From Paralvinella palmiformis (lineage: Eukaryota; Annelida; Polychaeta; Terebellida; Alvinellidae): a DNA stretch of 64,000 nucleotides. Positions 53,338-64,000 of the stretch are shown here, in pieces; within the stretch, counting starts at the first letter, position 1; every line of letters begins with the position of its first letter. The translations under genes were made by a program, and so were the position numbers. The stretch spans positions 356,001 through 420,000 of the forward strand of contig JAODUP010000158.1 in assembly GCA_025642065.1 (NCBI GenBank). Direction: 5' to 3'. The notes beneath the pieces are model-generated. The model searched no databases. It had not been told where the DNA came from and worked only from the letters and a program-made list of their open reading frames with translations.

Positions 53338-53400
53338 TGGTATATCATTGTACAGCACCTCTATAAAGCTCCTGCTAGTAAGGATGTTGTATTAAATCTA
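53338..53400 (-). repeat. Short dispersed motif E
   Basis: Plus strand reads GGTATATCATTGTACAGCAC, AAAGCTCCTGCTAGTAAGGA, TGTTGTATTAAAT; same orientation as 47655-47705 and opposite to 48712-48800. Confidence 0.55.
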
Positions 53401-53540
53401 CAAAATTATTGCTATTATTAACTATAGTTACTGTTATAGAGTAATAAATAACTAAAACCAATAATAAATATCGCATATTACCGTTTGAGGCTTTATATAC
53501 TAAAATAAATTAACATAATAGTTAACTGACATTGAGTGTG

Positions 53541-53595
53541 TATATGTGTGTGTGTATATATATGTGTGTGTGTATGTGTGTGTGTGTGTGTGTGT
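53541..53595. repeat. (TG)n/(TA)n mixed microsatellite
   Basis: GTGTGT blocks interrupted by TATATA. Confidence 0.9.
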
Positions 53596-54621
53596 TGTGG
53601 AGGGGATCAATATTCATTGTTATATGTTCAGAAACCGTGAATGAGGTTACATTGTAAGAATTTCGGTGGAGTAAGTGACAAAACAAGTCGTCTGTTAACT
53701 GATAACAGCACTAACGGCCCCGAAACGCAGACATACATCAGCCAAACAAGTTGATATGTTCATCTCCATCTTTAATTAGTGAACACCAAGGTGGATTTGT
53801 TAGACTCAAATAAACCGAGGCGGGACAAACGTTAGCCATATCATATAATACCGGCGACGTTTCTAAACGGTGTATGCGTCATTTTGAAGACAGTTAATGA
53901 ACCACATCGGAATGAGTTCATGCCTCTGTATTAATTTTGGATTGTTTGAACACTTCTGGAAGTCAGATCTGAACCGATTTAAAATAATGAACACAACATT
54001 CAACGCTGAAGAGCAAAGGATTTGGACTCGGTGCCCAATTTTCATTCGCTGAAAAGCGAAGTAATGTATTTTTTATATTTTGTCCGACTAACTAAAGACA
54101 GATAGTATATTATAATAGACCTGCCTATGATTACCCAGGTGTGACTAGCAATGGATGCAATAATTCGAATATATGAGTGTCATTATAACAAATTACACCT
54201 TTATCATCAATCAGTAAACGTTATACATGGACACTAAATATTGGATATCATAACGTTTCTGTTCTACCATGATTTGATTGAGCCACCTTAAGATGGGACG
54301 TAACATTCAACGACAAATAGTAACTCGCACATCAACTTGCACGCAACAGATCGTTCATATTTCTTAATGGGTTTTATATCAATCATGTTGGGGTATTACT
54401 CTGTAACTAGTTATATTCGCAACGACATGTCCCATTGCGTGCCATTTAAAAGCTTTAAACTATTACAAATATGCTGAGTCGTATATGTCTTCATCTGTCC
54501 CGAAACTCCCCCAAACGTGATTTGCTTAAATACTATAATTTTTTAACTGTTTCTTTAAACCAATTATAATATGACAAGGAATATCGACCAATGTCGTCAT
54601 ATGAACCAGAAAAGAAATGAA

Positions 54622-54622
54622 G

Positions 54623-54656
<34 letters not shown>
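54622..54656. repeat. (TA)n microsatellite
   Basis: TA run in the ELAC2-PFDN1 intergenic region. Confidence 0.95.
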
Positions 54657-54658
<2 letters not shown>

Positions 54659-55088
54659 TTCTCTTATTTTCAATGTCAAACTTGACAAAAGAATGTTATA
54701 TATTTTTTCTTATCTCACTTATTCCGTATTATCATTATAAAAAAACCCAGAGATATTACGTAAAAACATTTGATGTAAATTGAAAGGCAAACAACTAAAA
54801 AATAATGCAGATATACTGAATTTCTACCATTGGGGTTTTGGCTGTATATATACCATCAATTAAAACTCTTGTGTGCCACTAATCGTCATAAGATATTCAT
54901 TTATATAGGCCACAAGAGACCCACACATCTCGCTCTTCCGCCGCCGTACTTCATCTCAGTTACTCTGTTATTTTGACTGTACTTTTAGAGCCTGTAATGT
55001 AACCGGCTTGTGGGAGCAGCATGACATCGTGTGCCATCAGTCCTTCCGATGGGAAAATACTGTCAAAAATAGATAAATACGCACGTGT

Positions 55089-55090
<2 letters not shown>

Positions 55091-55141
<51 letters not shown>
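55091..55141. repeat. (TA)n(GA)n compound microsatellite
   Basis: TA run followed by GA run, the same arrangement as at 22549-22599. Confidence 0.95.
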
Positions 55142-55230
55142 CAACTTGACTATAGAACCATATCAATGTCGGAATTATCATATATATAAGACCAATTTAT
55201 TCTAATGTTTCTTGGAAAGAATGTAACACT

Positions 55231-55259
55231 TATATATATATATATATATATATATATAG
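55231..55259. repeat. (TA)n microsatellite
   Basis: TA run in the intergenic region. Confidence 0.95.
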
Positions 55260-55886
55260 CCTATTATTGACAATAATTTTTTTTACAAAGTATGCTTCAC
55301 TTCAAAAAGAGAATATTTTATCAACCTAAATATGGTATATTTTTGAGTAGGTGTAGGCATAAAACACAGTGTTTGGCCGCCATGGAAGAGTTCCGGGTGG
55401 CTGTTTGTGTTTTGGGGTTTCTGTTTAATCGTAATTAAGCAGCCAAGTCACGTATACATGGTAAAGCTCTATATAATGTCAAAATATCAAGCTGATTAAT
55501 AACAGATACTATATATATATATATATATAACAGTTAAAATATGGTTTACTTCATGAATTAATCGAACTGGTAGCGTTCGTGGTTAGGGTACATAAAACTC
55601 TTGGCCTAGGGTCCGAATCCCGGCTTTAGGCGATACTTCATTTATTATTTCAGGTTATTAACAGATGTGTCTCCGTTAATGGCGCGTGTAAACTAATAAT
55701 ATAGTAAAATGTAAATATTTTTGGCCAGATATCGAGATGCGTGTAAACGCGGTCATTTATTGCGAAGCTAAAATATTACAAAATGAACACCCTTACTAGT
55801 TGTTGTCGAGACACGATACTGTTAATTATCGTCTTGGTCGTTCTTATCAGCGATACATAGAGGCTAGTCATAGTTGTTACGGGGTA

Positions 55887-56055
55887 GTGAGCTCCGGTGG
55901 CCTAGCGGTTAAGCACCCGGCACTTGGTGCCAACGGTCACAGGTTCGAACCCCGTAAGAGGTCGAAACTTTTCCAAGGATTAATTTCTCGGCTCACTACA
56001 TCGTGGGTGCTGACCACGTTAAATGCGCTGCCGTCTCCACTGAATTATTTAAAAT
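55887..56055 (+). mobile_element. tRNA-derived SINE, family C
   Basis: Head GTGAGCTCCGGTGGCCTAGC, GGTTAAGCACCCGGCACTTG; box-B GGTTCGAACCCCG; body TTAATTTCTCGGCTCAC, GGGTGCTGACCACGTTAAAT, then GAATTATTTAAAATAAAGG. Pol III boxes look intact and the copy is well preserved; partner at 10035-10192. Confidence 0.85.
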
Positions 56056-56059
56056 AAAG

Positions 56060-57420
56060 GGGTAATTCGGCTCCATCTTTCCGTACTGCTTCCCTGTGAG
56101 TGGTGGGGGAGGAGCTTTCTCAACCACTCCAACATAGAGGCGGTGCTGATTAAGCGACAGCCTTGGGATTCTCCCCGAACAACAAAACCTTGTTACGGGG
56201 TGCTATCTAACAGACTAAAGCCAAGTGGAGACATGTCTCAAACAGGCTCAGTCACGACTCTCCTGAAGCCGGATTGCGTTCAGGCCCGACGTGGACGTGC
56301 TTCAACAGTAACCAGCCGTGTCCGAATATGTTCAAGACTTGCCCTTGCTTGTTCTCAGCGGCATGCAGTCACGTACAATCAGCGTTTGAGTGGAATCCTG
56401 GCCGATCGATTCGTTTTGGCTATGGTTCGGACGCCGTTTTCTCGACACGCCGCATGCGCTGGGCTGTTTAGTTATTCGAATGCCTCCCGGTCGGGATCAG
56501 TGATCCGGGGAACTGGCGTATTTGTTTAAATGGCGTGCCCTTCCATCAAGCCCTTCCCTTGTTAATTGGACGCGTTATGCATAATAAGGTCACGTAAATG
56601 TTTATAGAACCCGTTCTCTCGCTTGCTCATTTTAAGCTTACCTCTATTAACTTGCCCTCTAAGACCTTGTCCTCGGAGAATAGGTCCTCTAAGAACTTGT
56701 TCGCCAATCACCTGTTCGGTAGATACGGATCTATGGCTATCTCGCGTCTTGGTTCCGATCACCAATACTTAGTTTTCATTTACGAGACCGACGACAGATT
56801 ACCCGCAGTATGTCAGCTCTTCACGAGTGTCCATAGTTTTCTTTGATCGGCGACGTATCTTTATTTTCGTACTTTGCCTTTTCTCAGGTCCGCTGTCCCT
56901 GGGCCTCCTCCCCCCCTCACACTCCATACCCAATCCTCGCCGGCTGTTGTCTTAGCCAGGTCACCTATGTAGGTAACCTACAGTAGGTTAAGTGCTGTCG
57001 ATATTTATCTGTCAACACTTCGCGGAGTGCATGTCCTAACAGGCGTCCACCAGACCTTTCAAGTCTCTCTCTATTAAACATATTGTATAGGTTGGTCTGT
57101 CAATATCGTTTAACCTCCAGTACTTATGTCGGGTTGGCGGCTTTAATCCGAGACCCCTATAGCTGACGCGTCGAACTGTTGTTGACTAAAAAGACCTGTT
57201 AAAACACGATCATTCTTTGCGCATAGAACTCTGTGGACTTTTTATTCGTCGTCGGTAAGGTATAGAGTCTATATAGACTGTGAGTGGACAAAACGATGTC
57301 ATGTCTCGTCTCTTTGTGTTTAATGTCCCTTGGATAAAACAACACGGCGAGCTCTGGCTAACGAGTAAATCTGTACCGCGTTATGTCTACCAGCCTTCGG
57401 CGTTTCTGAGGTGTCTTATA
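56060..57420. other. GC- and CpG-richer block of unknown nature
   Basis: Base composition changes clearly here: CpG, CCGG and CCTC words are frequent, against very AT-rich flanks. Open frames occur on both strands (for example 56143-56529 plus, 56562-56765 minus with LRGP/LRGQ repeats), but none shows a domain I recognise. One plus frame from 56274 has a cysteine-rich stretch (CFNSNQPCPNMFKTCPC). It could be an eroded retroelement, an unmethylated CpG island or a pseudogene; the sequence does not decide. Confidence 0.4.
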
Positions 57421-57438
57421 CCTGACCATCTAGCTTAT

Positions 57439-57442
<4 letters not shown>

Positions 57443-57471
<29 letters not shown>
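57443..57471. repeat. (TA)n microsatellite
   Basis: TA run at the right edge of the GC-richer block. Confidence 0.95.
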
Positions 57472-57473
<2 letters not shown>

Positions 57474-57552
57474 TGTCCTGAACCGCAATCAGTAGCGTAC
57501 CTATAGCTCTGGCCCTTCAGACCGTGGAATCGAACCCCCTTATGATCCTTAC

Positions 57553-57554
<2 letters not shown>

Positions 57555-57583
<29 letters not shown>
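57555..57583. repeat. (GT)n microsatellite
   Basis: GT run of about 14 units. Confidence 0.95.
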
Positions 57584-57585
<2 letters not shown>

Positions 57586-58285
57586 ACACAGTATTAAAAA
57601 TCGTATTCCGCCTGATCATCTCAGTTTCAGACGGAGTAGCCTCTCACCTATTTGTCCCGAATCGGACCAGTATCCAGCAGTCCTTGATCCATATGGTTAA
57701 GATGCTAAGTTAAATCCTGACAGACATAGCTAATCGATCCAAGTGGTTTATCGATCTTTTTACCCAACTTTACCCGAAAAAAGGCATAAATACAGTACTT
57801 CTTTCTAAACTTTAAACTGTTTAGTTTATGGTATTTTAATTTTTTTATATACATTTTTCGTTGTTAGTTAGATAATTTGTAGATGATACTACATCACCTA
57901 AAATGTAATTAATAAAGATGATATAAATACATCCCTAACCCATACCATAAATCATGATAATATCCAGATATGAAGAATGTCGAGTAAAGATTTTCATATT
58001 TTTTGCTCATTTCTTGTTGCATGACTACAGTTAATATAACTACACAGTTTTAATAGCAATATCAGTTCGTTTATTAGCATATTCTATTATGTTAATTTTG
58101 TATGTGGTTTATCCATTATAAACCTTTTCTGTGCCTTAATTATATCTGCCAAATCCGTTGATTGGTCAATCGAAAAGTAAAATGAAACCCAATGATTTAA
58201 TAGGGCATACTGATATTTTTGTTACATAATTAATATTTCTACATAAACTGAAATGGCAGAATTCCTTACAGGGCCCCCAAATGAG

Positions 58286-58440
58286 GGTCGTCCAGTAGTG
58301 CAGTGGTTAGAGCACTGCGTTGCAAACCTCTAAGTTCTGGATTCGAATTCGACACCTAACTGTGTTTGTGAGATTTATTTTCTTATGGAGTCGCCCTTCG
58401 GCCATATGTCCCAGCTCTGTACAGCGTTAATGCTAAACAA
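58286..58440 (+). mobile_element. tRNA-derived SINE, family D, best conserved copy
   Basis: Head GTCGTCCAGTAGTGCAGTGG, TTAGAGCACTGCGTTGCAAA; box-B-like GGATTCGAATTCG; CTGTGTTTGTGAGATTTATT; GGCCATATGTCCCAGCTCTG. The sequence after box B does not pair with the head as a tRNA acceptor stem would. Confidence 0.8.
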
Positions 58441-58497
58441 CTCAACAACGACAACAACAACAGCAATCCTACTTGAAAATCACAATATTTTGTCATC

Positions 58498-58675
58498 ATA
58501 AAGTGCTCCTGTAGCCAAGCGATATTAGAGCACTGTACTGCAGAGCTCCTGGTTTGGTCACGAATCGAACCATACATTACCAGTGTTTTGGGTTTGTTCC
58601 ACTTAAGAATTCTCCCCATAGCCATATATGTCTCATATGACCAGCAGCTGAGGCTATAAAAAGCACTCATTCACG
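58498..58675 (+). mobile_element. tRNA-derived SINE, family D, second copy in tandem
   Basis: AAGTGCTCCTGTAGCCAAGC, TTAGAGCACTGTACTGCAGA, box-B-like CACGAATCGAACC, GTGTTTTGGGTTTGTTCCAC, CCATATATGTCTCATATGAC. Lies about 60 bases after the copy at 58286. Confidence 0.7.
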
Positions 58676-59046
58676 CAACCATTACCAACTCGTCATAATG
58701 TGTACATAAAGATTGCAAAATAATATCCAGGTTTTATGCGACGTGTAATTTACACTTTACAGAAAAAATATTTAAAATGAAAATATAACAAGGCGAACCT
58801 GTATTACTGAAAATAAGTGTCAGATAGATAGGTATTTTATAAATGGTATCATTAATCAATGAATTATGAATACTAAATAACAAAATATATTATACAACAA
58901 AACGGTTATTATTAAATTGGAGTTTAAAATAATTTTTAACAGCAAAACAAATGTCAGAAGTAACAGAGGAAACCGGAAGCTGAACAACTAACACGTGAGA
59001 GAACTTGAATCGTTGGTTATCGACAGTTGATCCACTCAACGTCACT

Positions 59047-59227
59047 CTAGTAGGTCACACGTACGTGATGAGTGGTGATGTCGACAAGGTGCTCTCCGGG
59101 GTCCAATCCAAGAATTTTAGTCTTCACCTGTTTACCTGAGTCACCGATGTTGAATTCCATTCTACCCTTGATCATAACAAGAGGCGCACGAATCCTTCGT
59201 CCGTACCAAAATACACCAATAATTAAT
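59047..59227 (-). CDS. Orphan coding-like terminal exon, unknown protein
   Basis: Not recognised. On the minus strand a GAGCAG acceptor (59228-59233) is followed by an open frame to TAG at 59047. It reads LIIGVFWYGRRIRAPLVMIK, then GRMEFNIGDSGKQVKTKILG and LDPGEHLVDITTHHVRVTY. Third codon positions are often G or C (for example GTG AAG, GGA CCC, CTT GTC GAC ATC ACC), unlike the AT-rich surroundings, which suggests a real or recently functional coding exon. No upstream partner exon was identified before PFDN1 on that strand. It could be the last exon of an unrecognised gene, a retrocopy piece or a transposon fragment. Confidence 0.35.
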
Positions 59228-59330
59228 CTGCTCTGATATTTAATAATAATAATAATAATAGTCATAATTACAAACTTCTATAGCGCCAATATCCTCTAAA
59301 CAAATCGAGCTCAGTGGGGCACCTGGCTAG
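59220..59330. repeat. (ATA)n plus short dispersed motif E-like segment
   Basis: TAATAATAATAATAATAGTC followed by AAACTTCTATAGCGCC; recalls the ATA run and AAAGCACC start of the copy at 48712. It is diverged after that. Confidence 0.3.
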
Positions 59331-60301
59331 TATAGGAGTTTGTGTAAACTCATAGTCCAGGTACAATGGAAAGTTCATCAACAAATGATCGGATGCAGTG
59401 GAAACCTAACATACAATAGGCCTACAAATCTTCAATCTGTTGTCAGGCTGAAACACACACACACATACATGCATACACACACCACGCACACACAGTATAA
59501 AGATTGGCCTTACAATATTTTTGTACTGAACTTGATCGCTCATTTTCCCCAATTTCTTATCGGTAATGTCACTGATGAAGTTAGGTTTTAATTATCAAAG
59601 CACTGCAAAAATAACTATTGCGTCCTTTATACTCTTGGGCGCAGTTTCTGGCACAATAATTAATGATCTGAGTTCAAATGAGAATCCTAAATGATTTTAA
59701 TGACAAATTTTATTACTTGTACTGTGTATATTTCATTAACATTTAATTAAATTAGTTTCTTAATTGTTTCAAATATTTAGTGTCTCCTGAGTTGATGAAC
59801 GTACTATAATTATTAACACCCATTTAGCCGTTGTGCGTTTTAGTAGCATTCTGTCTGAACTTCATTTCAATGTTGCTCAAATTTCAACGATGTCATTCGG
59901 CATTTGAATGATTATAATGCTAACACAGAATCTCAGTATTCTCTTATGGTTTAGCACACATGCACGCACGCACGCACACACATACGCACGCACACACTCT
60001 AAATATGTGATCTGAACAGAGTCATTTAATTTGTATAAAATTATTATTGGGATTAATCACATCTTTCCCGGTCGCAGCCACAACTAAAATGTGGCTCCGC
60101 CTAGTGTTGGATTTTAGAACAATTTCATATTTATTATCATATTTGATTAATCAGATAAACGTTAACCTTTCTGAAATCTGACTATCAATCTACATTTTCT
60201 TAAACGTTATCATACAATCTATATTAAAAAATCGGCACTATTTTTTCTTCTTCTGAATATAGCAATATTTTCTTAAACACGATAATAACATAAGAACATT
60301 T

Positions 60302-60310
60302 ACTTCCGGT
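60302..60310 (+). promoter_or_regulatory. ETS-type ACTTCCGGT element of the PFDN1 promoter
   Basis: ACTTCCGGT lies 76 bases upstream of the PFDN1 start codon. This motif is common in TATA-less housekeeping promoters. Role inferred from motif and position. Confidence 0.4.
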
Positions 60311-60385
60311 GGACGGCATGACAATATTTCGTTACTGTTTACTTCTGTGCTAATACTTTTACGAGCATTAGTAATAGGGGAAGCT

Positions 60386-62874
60386 ATGTCTGGACAACCA
60401 GCGGTTGACATGGAGCTAAAAAAGGTATACCGTACAATGGTATAAATGTGAACACTTATCCAATTATATATCCTAATATGTTAATGTTTAGATAAACCGG
60501 TGTCGGTGACTTGACACGAATGATGAAAAATTATAAATGAACGGATTTTAGATCTAGTAGACCTTTATCTTTTATGATTATCTAGCCTAGCGATACTGTC
60601 GATCTTTAGCCGACTAGGGACTATCGAATGCGGAACGTGAGAAATGCGGCCACTATGACGTCTATGGCTGTGTCACTCTATTAAAATGAAATTGACATGT
60701 ATAGTTTTCTCTGCATCTGATTAAAATGGAGATTTAATTGTAATTCATGATTGGTACTCTAAATTTTTACTTAATTAGATACAATAAGATAGGAAATGAT
60801 ATAAACATTACAATGAATCAAACCTGGGTTTAATTTAATTAAGCATTATCATAATGATTATGTGGCCGAAGGGAGTATCTGCAAATGGCATCATCACTTC
60901 AGATCCAAGACAATTCCCCACTCATATTTTTTATAATAAAAATTCAATCTTGCTGTGGACAGATAAAAAACAGCCAAAGTGGCAGCTTGCTTGGACTAAA
61001 TGTAAATTTTAACAGATCTTTCGCACTATTTTATTTTTTCTCTCACTAATTTTGCAATAGTATGCTGTTATGACCGCATATAGATTAGCTTCATAATGGT
61101 ATAGTAAAGCAGTGAGTACTGCAATTTGTTTTAATCAAACGATTAAAACACGAAGCTATAATGTTTGCTGCATTTTTCTAGGCATTTCAAGAACTGCAGA
61201 CTAAGATGATTATTACTCAGCAGCAGATGAAAGTATCCGACATGCAGATAGACCAGCTAAAGCGGCAAATAGCACACGCAGCACTAGTAGAGAAGGAGTT
61301 AAACGGTCTAACGCAGTCTACAAGGACATACGAAGGAGTAGGTCGAATGTACGTATGCAAGCAGAACTACGGTAGCTTTGAATTTTAAATCAGTAAGACT
61401 AGATTAATTGATCTGTTTCAGGAAAATTTTAAATGGAAGCCGTCCAACAGCGGATGGTGTAATCTATAATGTTGTTATTATTGTTAATGATGATGATGAT
61501 AATCGCCTAAATGGCAGGCTCCCTAGGTGAATAGGATGTAGATGGATTAGTAATTTAGTGCATCTCAACAGGGACAAATGAGAAATAAATTATAATTATC
61601 AAAAAAGATCTTCCAAATTGCTTGGCTGGATGAAAAGCTCTCCCTACTATATTAATATCCAACTCGAACCTCTTGCACATCCTGATCAGTGAATCCTGCA
61701 CATTCCAGTGGTTGATTAGAGATGTTATGTTTTGAACTATTCATATAATAATTATTAGGGTGATATATGAAAAATACTCCGAAGTTGAGCTATTATGTTT
61801 ACGTGCTGATGTCTAAATGGCTAACCCTCATGCTGTAGTTGAGTTAACTCCTGCTATATGGCTTACTATAAGATTAGTAAATTTTTAGGCAATTTTAGTA
61901 TCTAAATTTGGAGTTTACTTTTATCTACCAGTTGTATTTAATTATGATTGTGTGTGAGTGAGTGATGAGTTATTGTAGTTTTTCATTCCTGCTGTAGCGT
62001 GTATATGGCACTTTGTCCAGACGTTCTCACATTATAATGTCACAATATCGCTTTCTCTTGAACAGGTTTCTATTACAACCAATTGACACAGTAAAACAGA
62101 ACTTGGTTGAGAAGGTAAAAGCAAATGAAGACAAGATTAAAACAATAGAGGTGAGCAGGATAAGTAAGCAGTCTTTGTGTTAATAAGTAGTTCAGGCATC
62201 TCGGCTAGGAGTGTTGGCACCATTATTTGTCGGCAAGTCCAGGTGAAGGGATTGACAGTGCTTTTGACTGGCATAGGCCTTCAGTTGCGTGTACACGACG
62301 GAGCCAAAGTAGATATGTTGATGCTCTACTGGTATTCAGTTATTTGTGTGGCATTCATACATCTAGTTGATCTGAATATTTTCGGCACCTGGCACACATT
62401 TTAGAGAAGCTCACAGGCTGTTATAGTGCTATCTCTGCATACAGGAAATAACAGTAGCTGTGAAGTGTCACTGTTAAATTAATTTACAGGTCATATATAA
62501 TTGGCGGTCACTAGTTCTTTGTTTAAGCTCAAAGAAGGTCAATGAAATATATAATTTTTGATAACATTATGAGCCCTTCCATCATTACATATGGGACTGA
62601 AGGATGTGGACTTTTTAGATTATCAATAAATAGCTATATAATAGATGGTCGTGTATGAGGAGCAAAAGATGTAGAAAGGGAACTACTATAAAAACAGAAA
62701 TTGGTTATATATTAGAACAGTATTAGTACTAAATTGTTAAATGGCTCCAGTCTACTTGTGACTTATGATTTGATTTGATTTCAGACAACAAAAACATACT
62801 TAGAAAAGAACATGAAGGAAAGTGAAGACAACTTAAGAGAATTGGTGTTTTCCAAACAGAAACAGCGAACGTGA
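60386..62874 (+). CDS. PFDN1: Prefoldin subunit 1, complete, 4 exons
   Basis: Beta-type subunit of the hexameric prefoldin co-chaperone, which carries unfolded actin and tubulin to the CCT/TRiC chaperonin in the cytosol. Exons: 60386-60424, 61182-61348, 62066-62150, 62785-62874 (TGA); all junctions have GT/AG borders and keep frame, giving 126 residues (human 122). Visible: MELKKAFQELQTKMI near the N-terminus and TYEGVGRMFLLQPIDTVKQ in the centre, the turn that forms the beta hairpins. They are flanked by two charged helical stretches with heptad spacing, one before (QQQMKVSDMQIDQLKRQIAH) and one after (KTTKTYLEKNMKESEDNLRE-like), as expected of the coiled-coil tentacle. The start codon is preceded by AAGCT and an upstream ETS-type site. 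The amino-terminal residues SGQPAVD vary in the family. Confidence 0.95.
61500..61720 (-). mobile_element. SINE family B, strongly diverged copy in PFDN1 intron 2
   Basis: Reverse complement keeps CCACTGGAATGTGCAGGATT, GAGGTTCGAGTTGG, GAGAGCTTTTCATCCAGCCA and AGCAATTTGG in the order of family B, with GCCATTTAGGCGATTA at the tail. Less similar than the pair at 16254 and 32353. Confidence 0.5.
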
Positions 62875-63199
62875 ATCAACAGCAAGCAGCTAGTATCTCG
62901 CCATAAGTCTTGATAGTTCATTTATTTTATCTAAAAGAGCCAACTCTTTGCTGACAGATATTTGGTAGAGAGTAGAACCTCCCAATTGGCTGTGACTGAG
63001 CTCTTTTAGGTCTTCATTCTGTGCTTGGCTTTATGAGATGTAGAGTTTGGATTTGTTAATCTGCCATTTTATCAGTTTAATACTGTTTCATTCAGTTGTT
63101 GTTGTAAGAGTTCATTTGAATTGATTTTTTTTAAATTATATAACTCGTGTTATATTTTTATGTAATATATGTAACGTATCTTGTAATAATTGTTAGCAT

Positions 63200-63205
63200 A
63201 ATAAA
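63200..63205 (+). terminator. Candidate PFDN1 polyadenylation signal
   Basis: AATAAA 326 bases after the PFDN1 stop; the most plausible 3' end signal in this stretch. Confidence 0.5.
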
Positions 63206-64000
63206 ATATCAACAAAGCTTTGCATTTTTCAATCTCTGATTTTGTTTCTTCAGGAAGTGTTTAAGAGCTTGTGTGAATGTAAAGAGTTAGGGCTTTATTG
63301 CATTGGATTTTCTACCAGTCTTTCCTTGGGATGGCAATGACTGAGAGTTTTTGTTTGACTGAATTTCTGATGATGCACAAAAGATAGAATTTATGTTCAT
63401 TGTTTAAGTATTCAATATGAATGAACAAAAGAGTAAGGTATGGATATTCAATCAACTATTTTTCAATACAGAAGCCTTCAAATAAGTAAAGACATAGCAA
63501 TGATTTTTTGTGATTCAGATTGTCTTTATCAAAATGTTTCAGTAATGTTTCTGTGGACGAAATATAATTCATAGAGAAACTAGTTCATTAATAATTTGTT
63601 AATGAAGTTATATCCTTGGTATGTTTTCTATTACAAAAGCCATACTCGTAAGTCGGTATTTTAAACGTTAAATAATTTGACTTTGTATGCAAGCACTGAC
63701 ATTCTAATAGTTGTCAACCTGTTTCAATAGTATAATTTGAATGCATCTACTGAATTTAAATCAAGATACATGACTGAATTACACTAGTCAGAATTTAATC
63801 AAGATACATGACTATCCTAGGCGACTCTTTTGCCAGAACAAGGGAAAATTGTCCACAATGTAAAATTTCTTGTTACAGACTTTGGAATAAGATTGCGTCA
63901 CTCCATCATGTTCCCCAATTTAGGGTTGCTTTCAGAACTCCGATCAATGAGGTAATAGTGGCACATAAATGTAGATTGAGGAAGTGATAGGTAATATTCC
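63206..64000. other. Downstream flank of PFDN1
   Basis: No coding exon or RNA gene recognised. Contains a small direct repeat: GAATTTAA(A)TCAAGATACA TGACT occurs at about 63752-63775 and again at 63791-63814. Confidence 0.5.

Larger units (their letters stand above)
52209..60301. other. Intergenic region between ELAC2 and PFDN1
   Basis: No intact gene recognised. It is crowded with TA/GA/GT microsatellites, SINE copies (55887, 58286, 58498), a tRNA-like short piece near 55565-55632 (GGTTAGGGTA then GGGTCCGAATCCCGGC), a GC-richer block at 56060-57420 and one coding-like minus-strand exon at 59047-59227. The minus frame ending at 54960 (FDSIFPSEGLMAHDVML) looks faintly coding but has no known match. 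Confidence 0.5.

Noticed and set aside
55889..55905. Long interspersed gene or LTR at the left edge of the GC-rich block
   Set aside because: I looked for matching TG...CA ends and flanking duplications across 55850-57500 and found none that I could support.
58286..58360. tRNA gene on the plus strand
   Set aside because: Pol III boxes A and B are recognisable, but no acceptor stem closes after box B and the same unit recurs many times with a SINE body. The other tRNA-like heads (10035, 22177, 31566, 35021, 48292, 55887) were rejected for the same reason.

Overview
The window is animal nuclear DNA. Genes are broken into many short exons with GT/AG borders, the sequence is AT-rich, and it is full of microsatellites, tRNA-derived SINEs and decayed transposons. 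Nothing in it is prokaryotic. The protein sequences fit a marine invertebrate, most likely a lophotrochozoan such as a mollusc; that placement is an inference, because no species-specific marker was recognised.

Layout. (1) 1-630, minus strand: the 5' end of the ribosomal protein eS24 gene (RPS24). It has an exon holding only the ATG behind a 5'TOP start, followed by exon 2; the rest lies beyond the left edge. (2) 3833-19196, plus strand: a complete poly(ADP-ribose) glycohydrolase gene (PARG), 19 coding exons, about 685 residues, with the catalytic GGG...QEE signature. (3) 19197-24494: intergenic, with a decayed LINE reverse-transcriptase region on the minus strand and a SINE. (4) 24495-52141, plus strand: a complete long-form tRNase Z gene (ELAC2), modelled in 23 coding exons, about 823 residues, with the HLHADHH zinc motif. 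Its introns hold many SINEs and MITEs, and an inverted copy of its own exon 14. (5) 52142-60385: intergenic and repeat-rich, with a GC- and CpG-richer block of unknown nature at about 56060-57420 and one orphan coding-like exon on the minus strand. (6) 60386-62874, plus strand: a complete prefoldin subunit 1 gene (PFDN1), 4 exons, 126 residues. (7) 62875-64000: 3' UTR and downstream DNA.

The four genes are housekeeping genes (translation, PAR turnover, tRNA 3'-end processing, chaperone transfer). They show no sign of forming one pathway. Each is split by its own introns, and PARG, ELAC2 and PFDN1 share an orientation only.

No new multi-gene system was found. The most distinctive observation is the inverted 177-bp copy of ELAC2 exon 14 plus its flanks, placed in intron 16. 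It differs at 7 positions by hand alignment and its splice acceptor is destroyed. Together with the real exon it would bracket exons 15-16 with inverted arms in the pre-mRNA.

Exon borders were assigned by eye from reading frame, GT/AG sites and recalled similarity to the animal families. No search was run.
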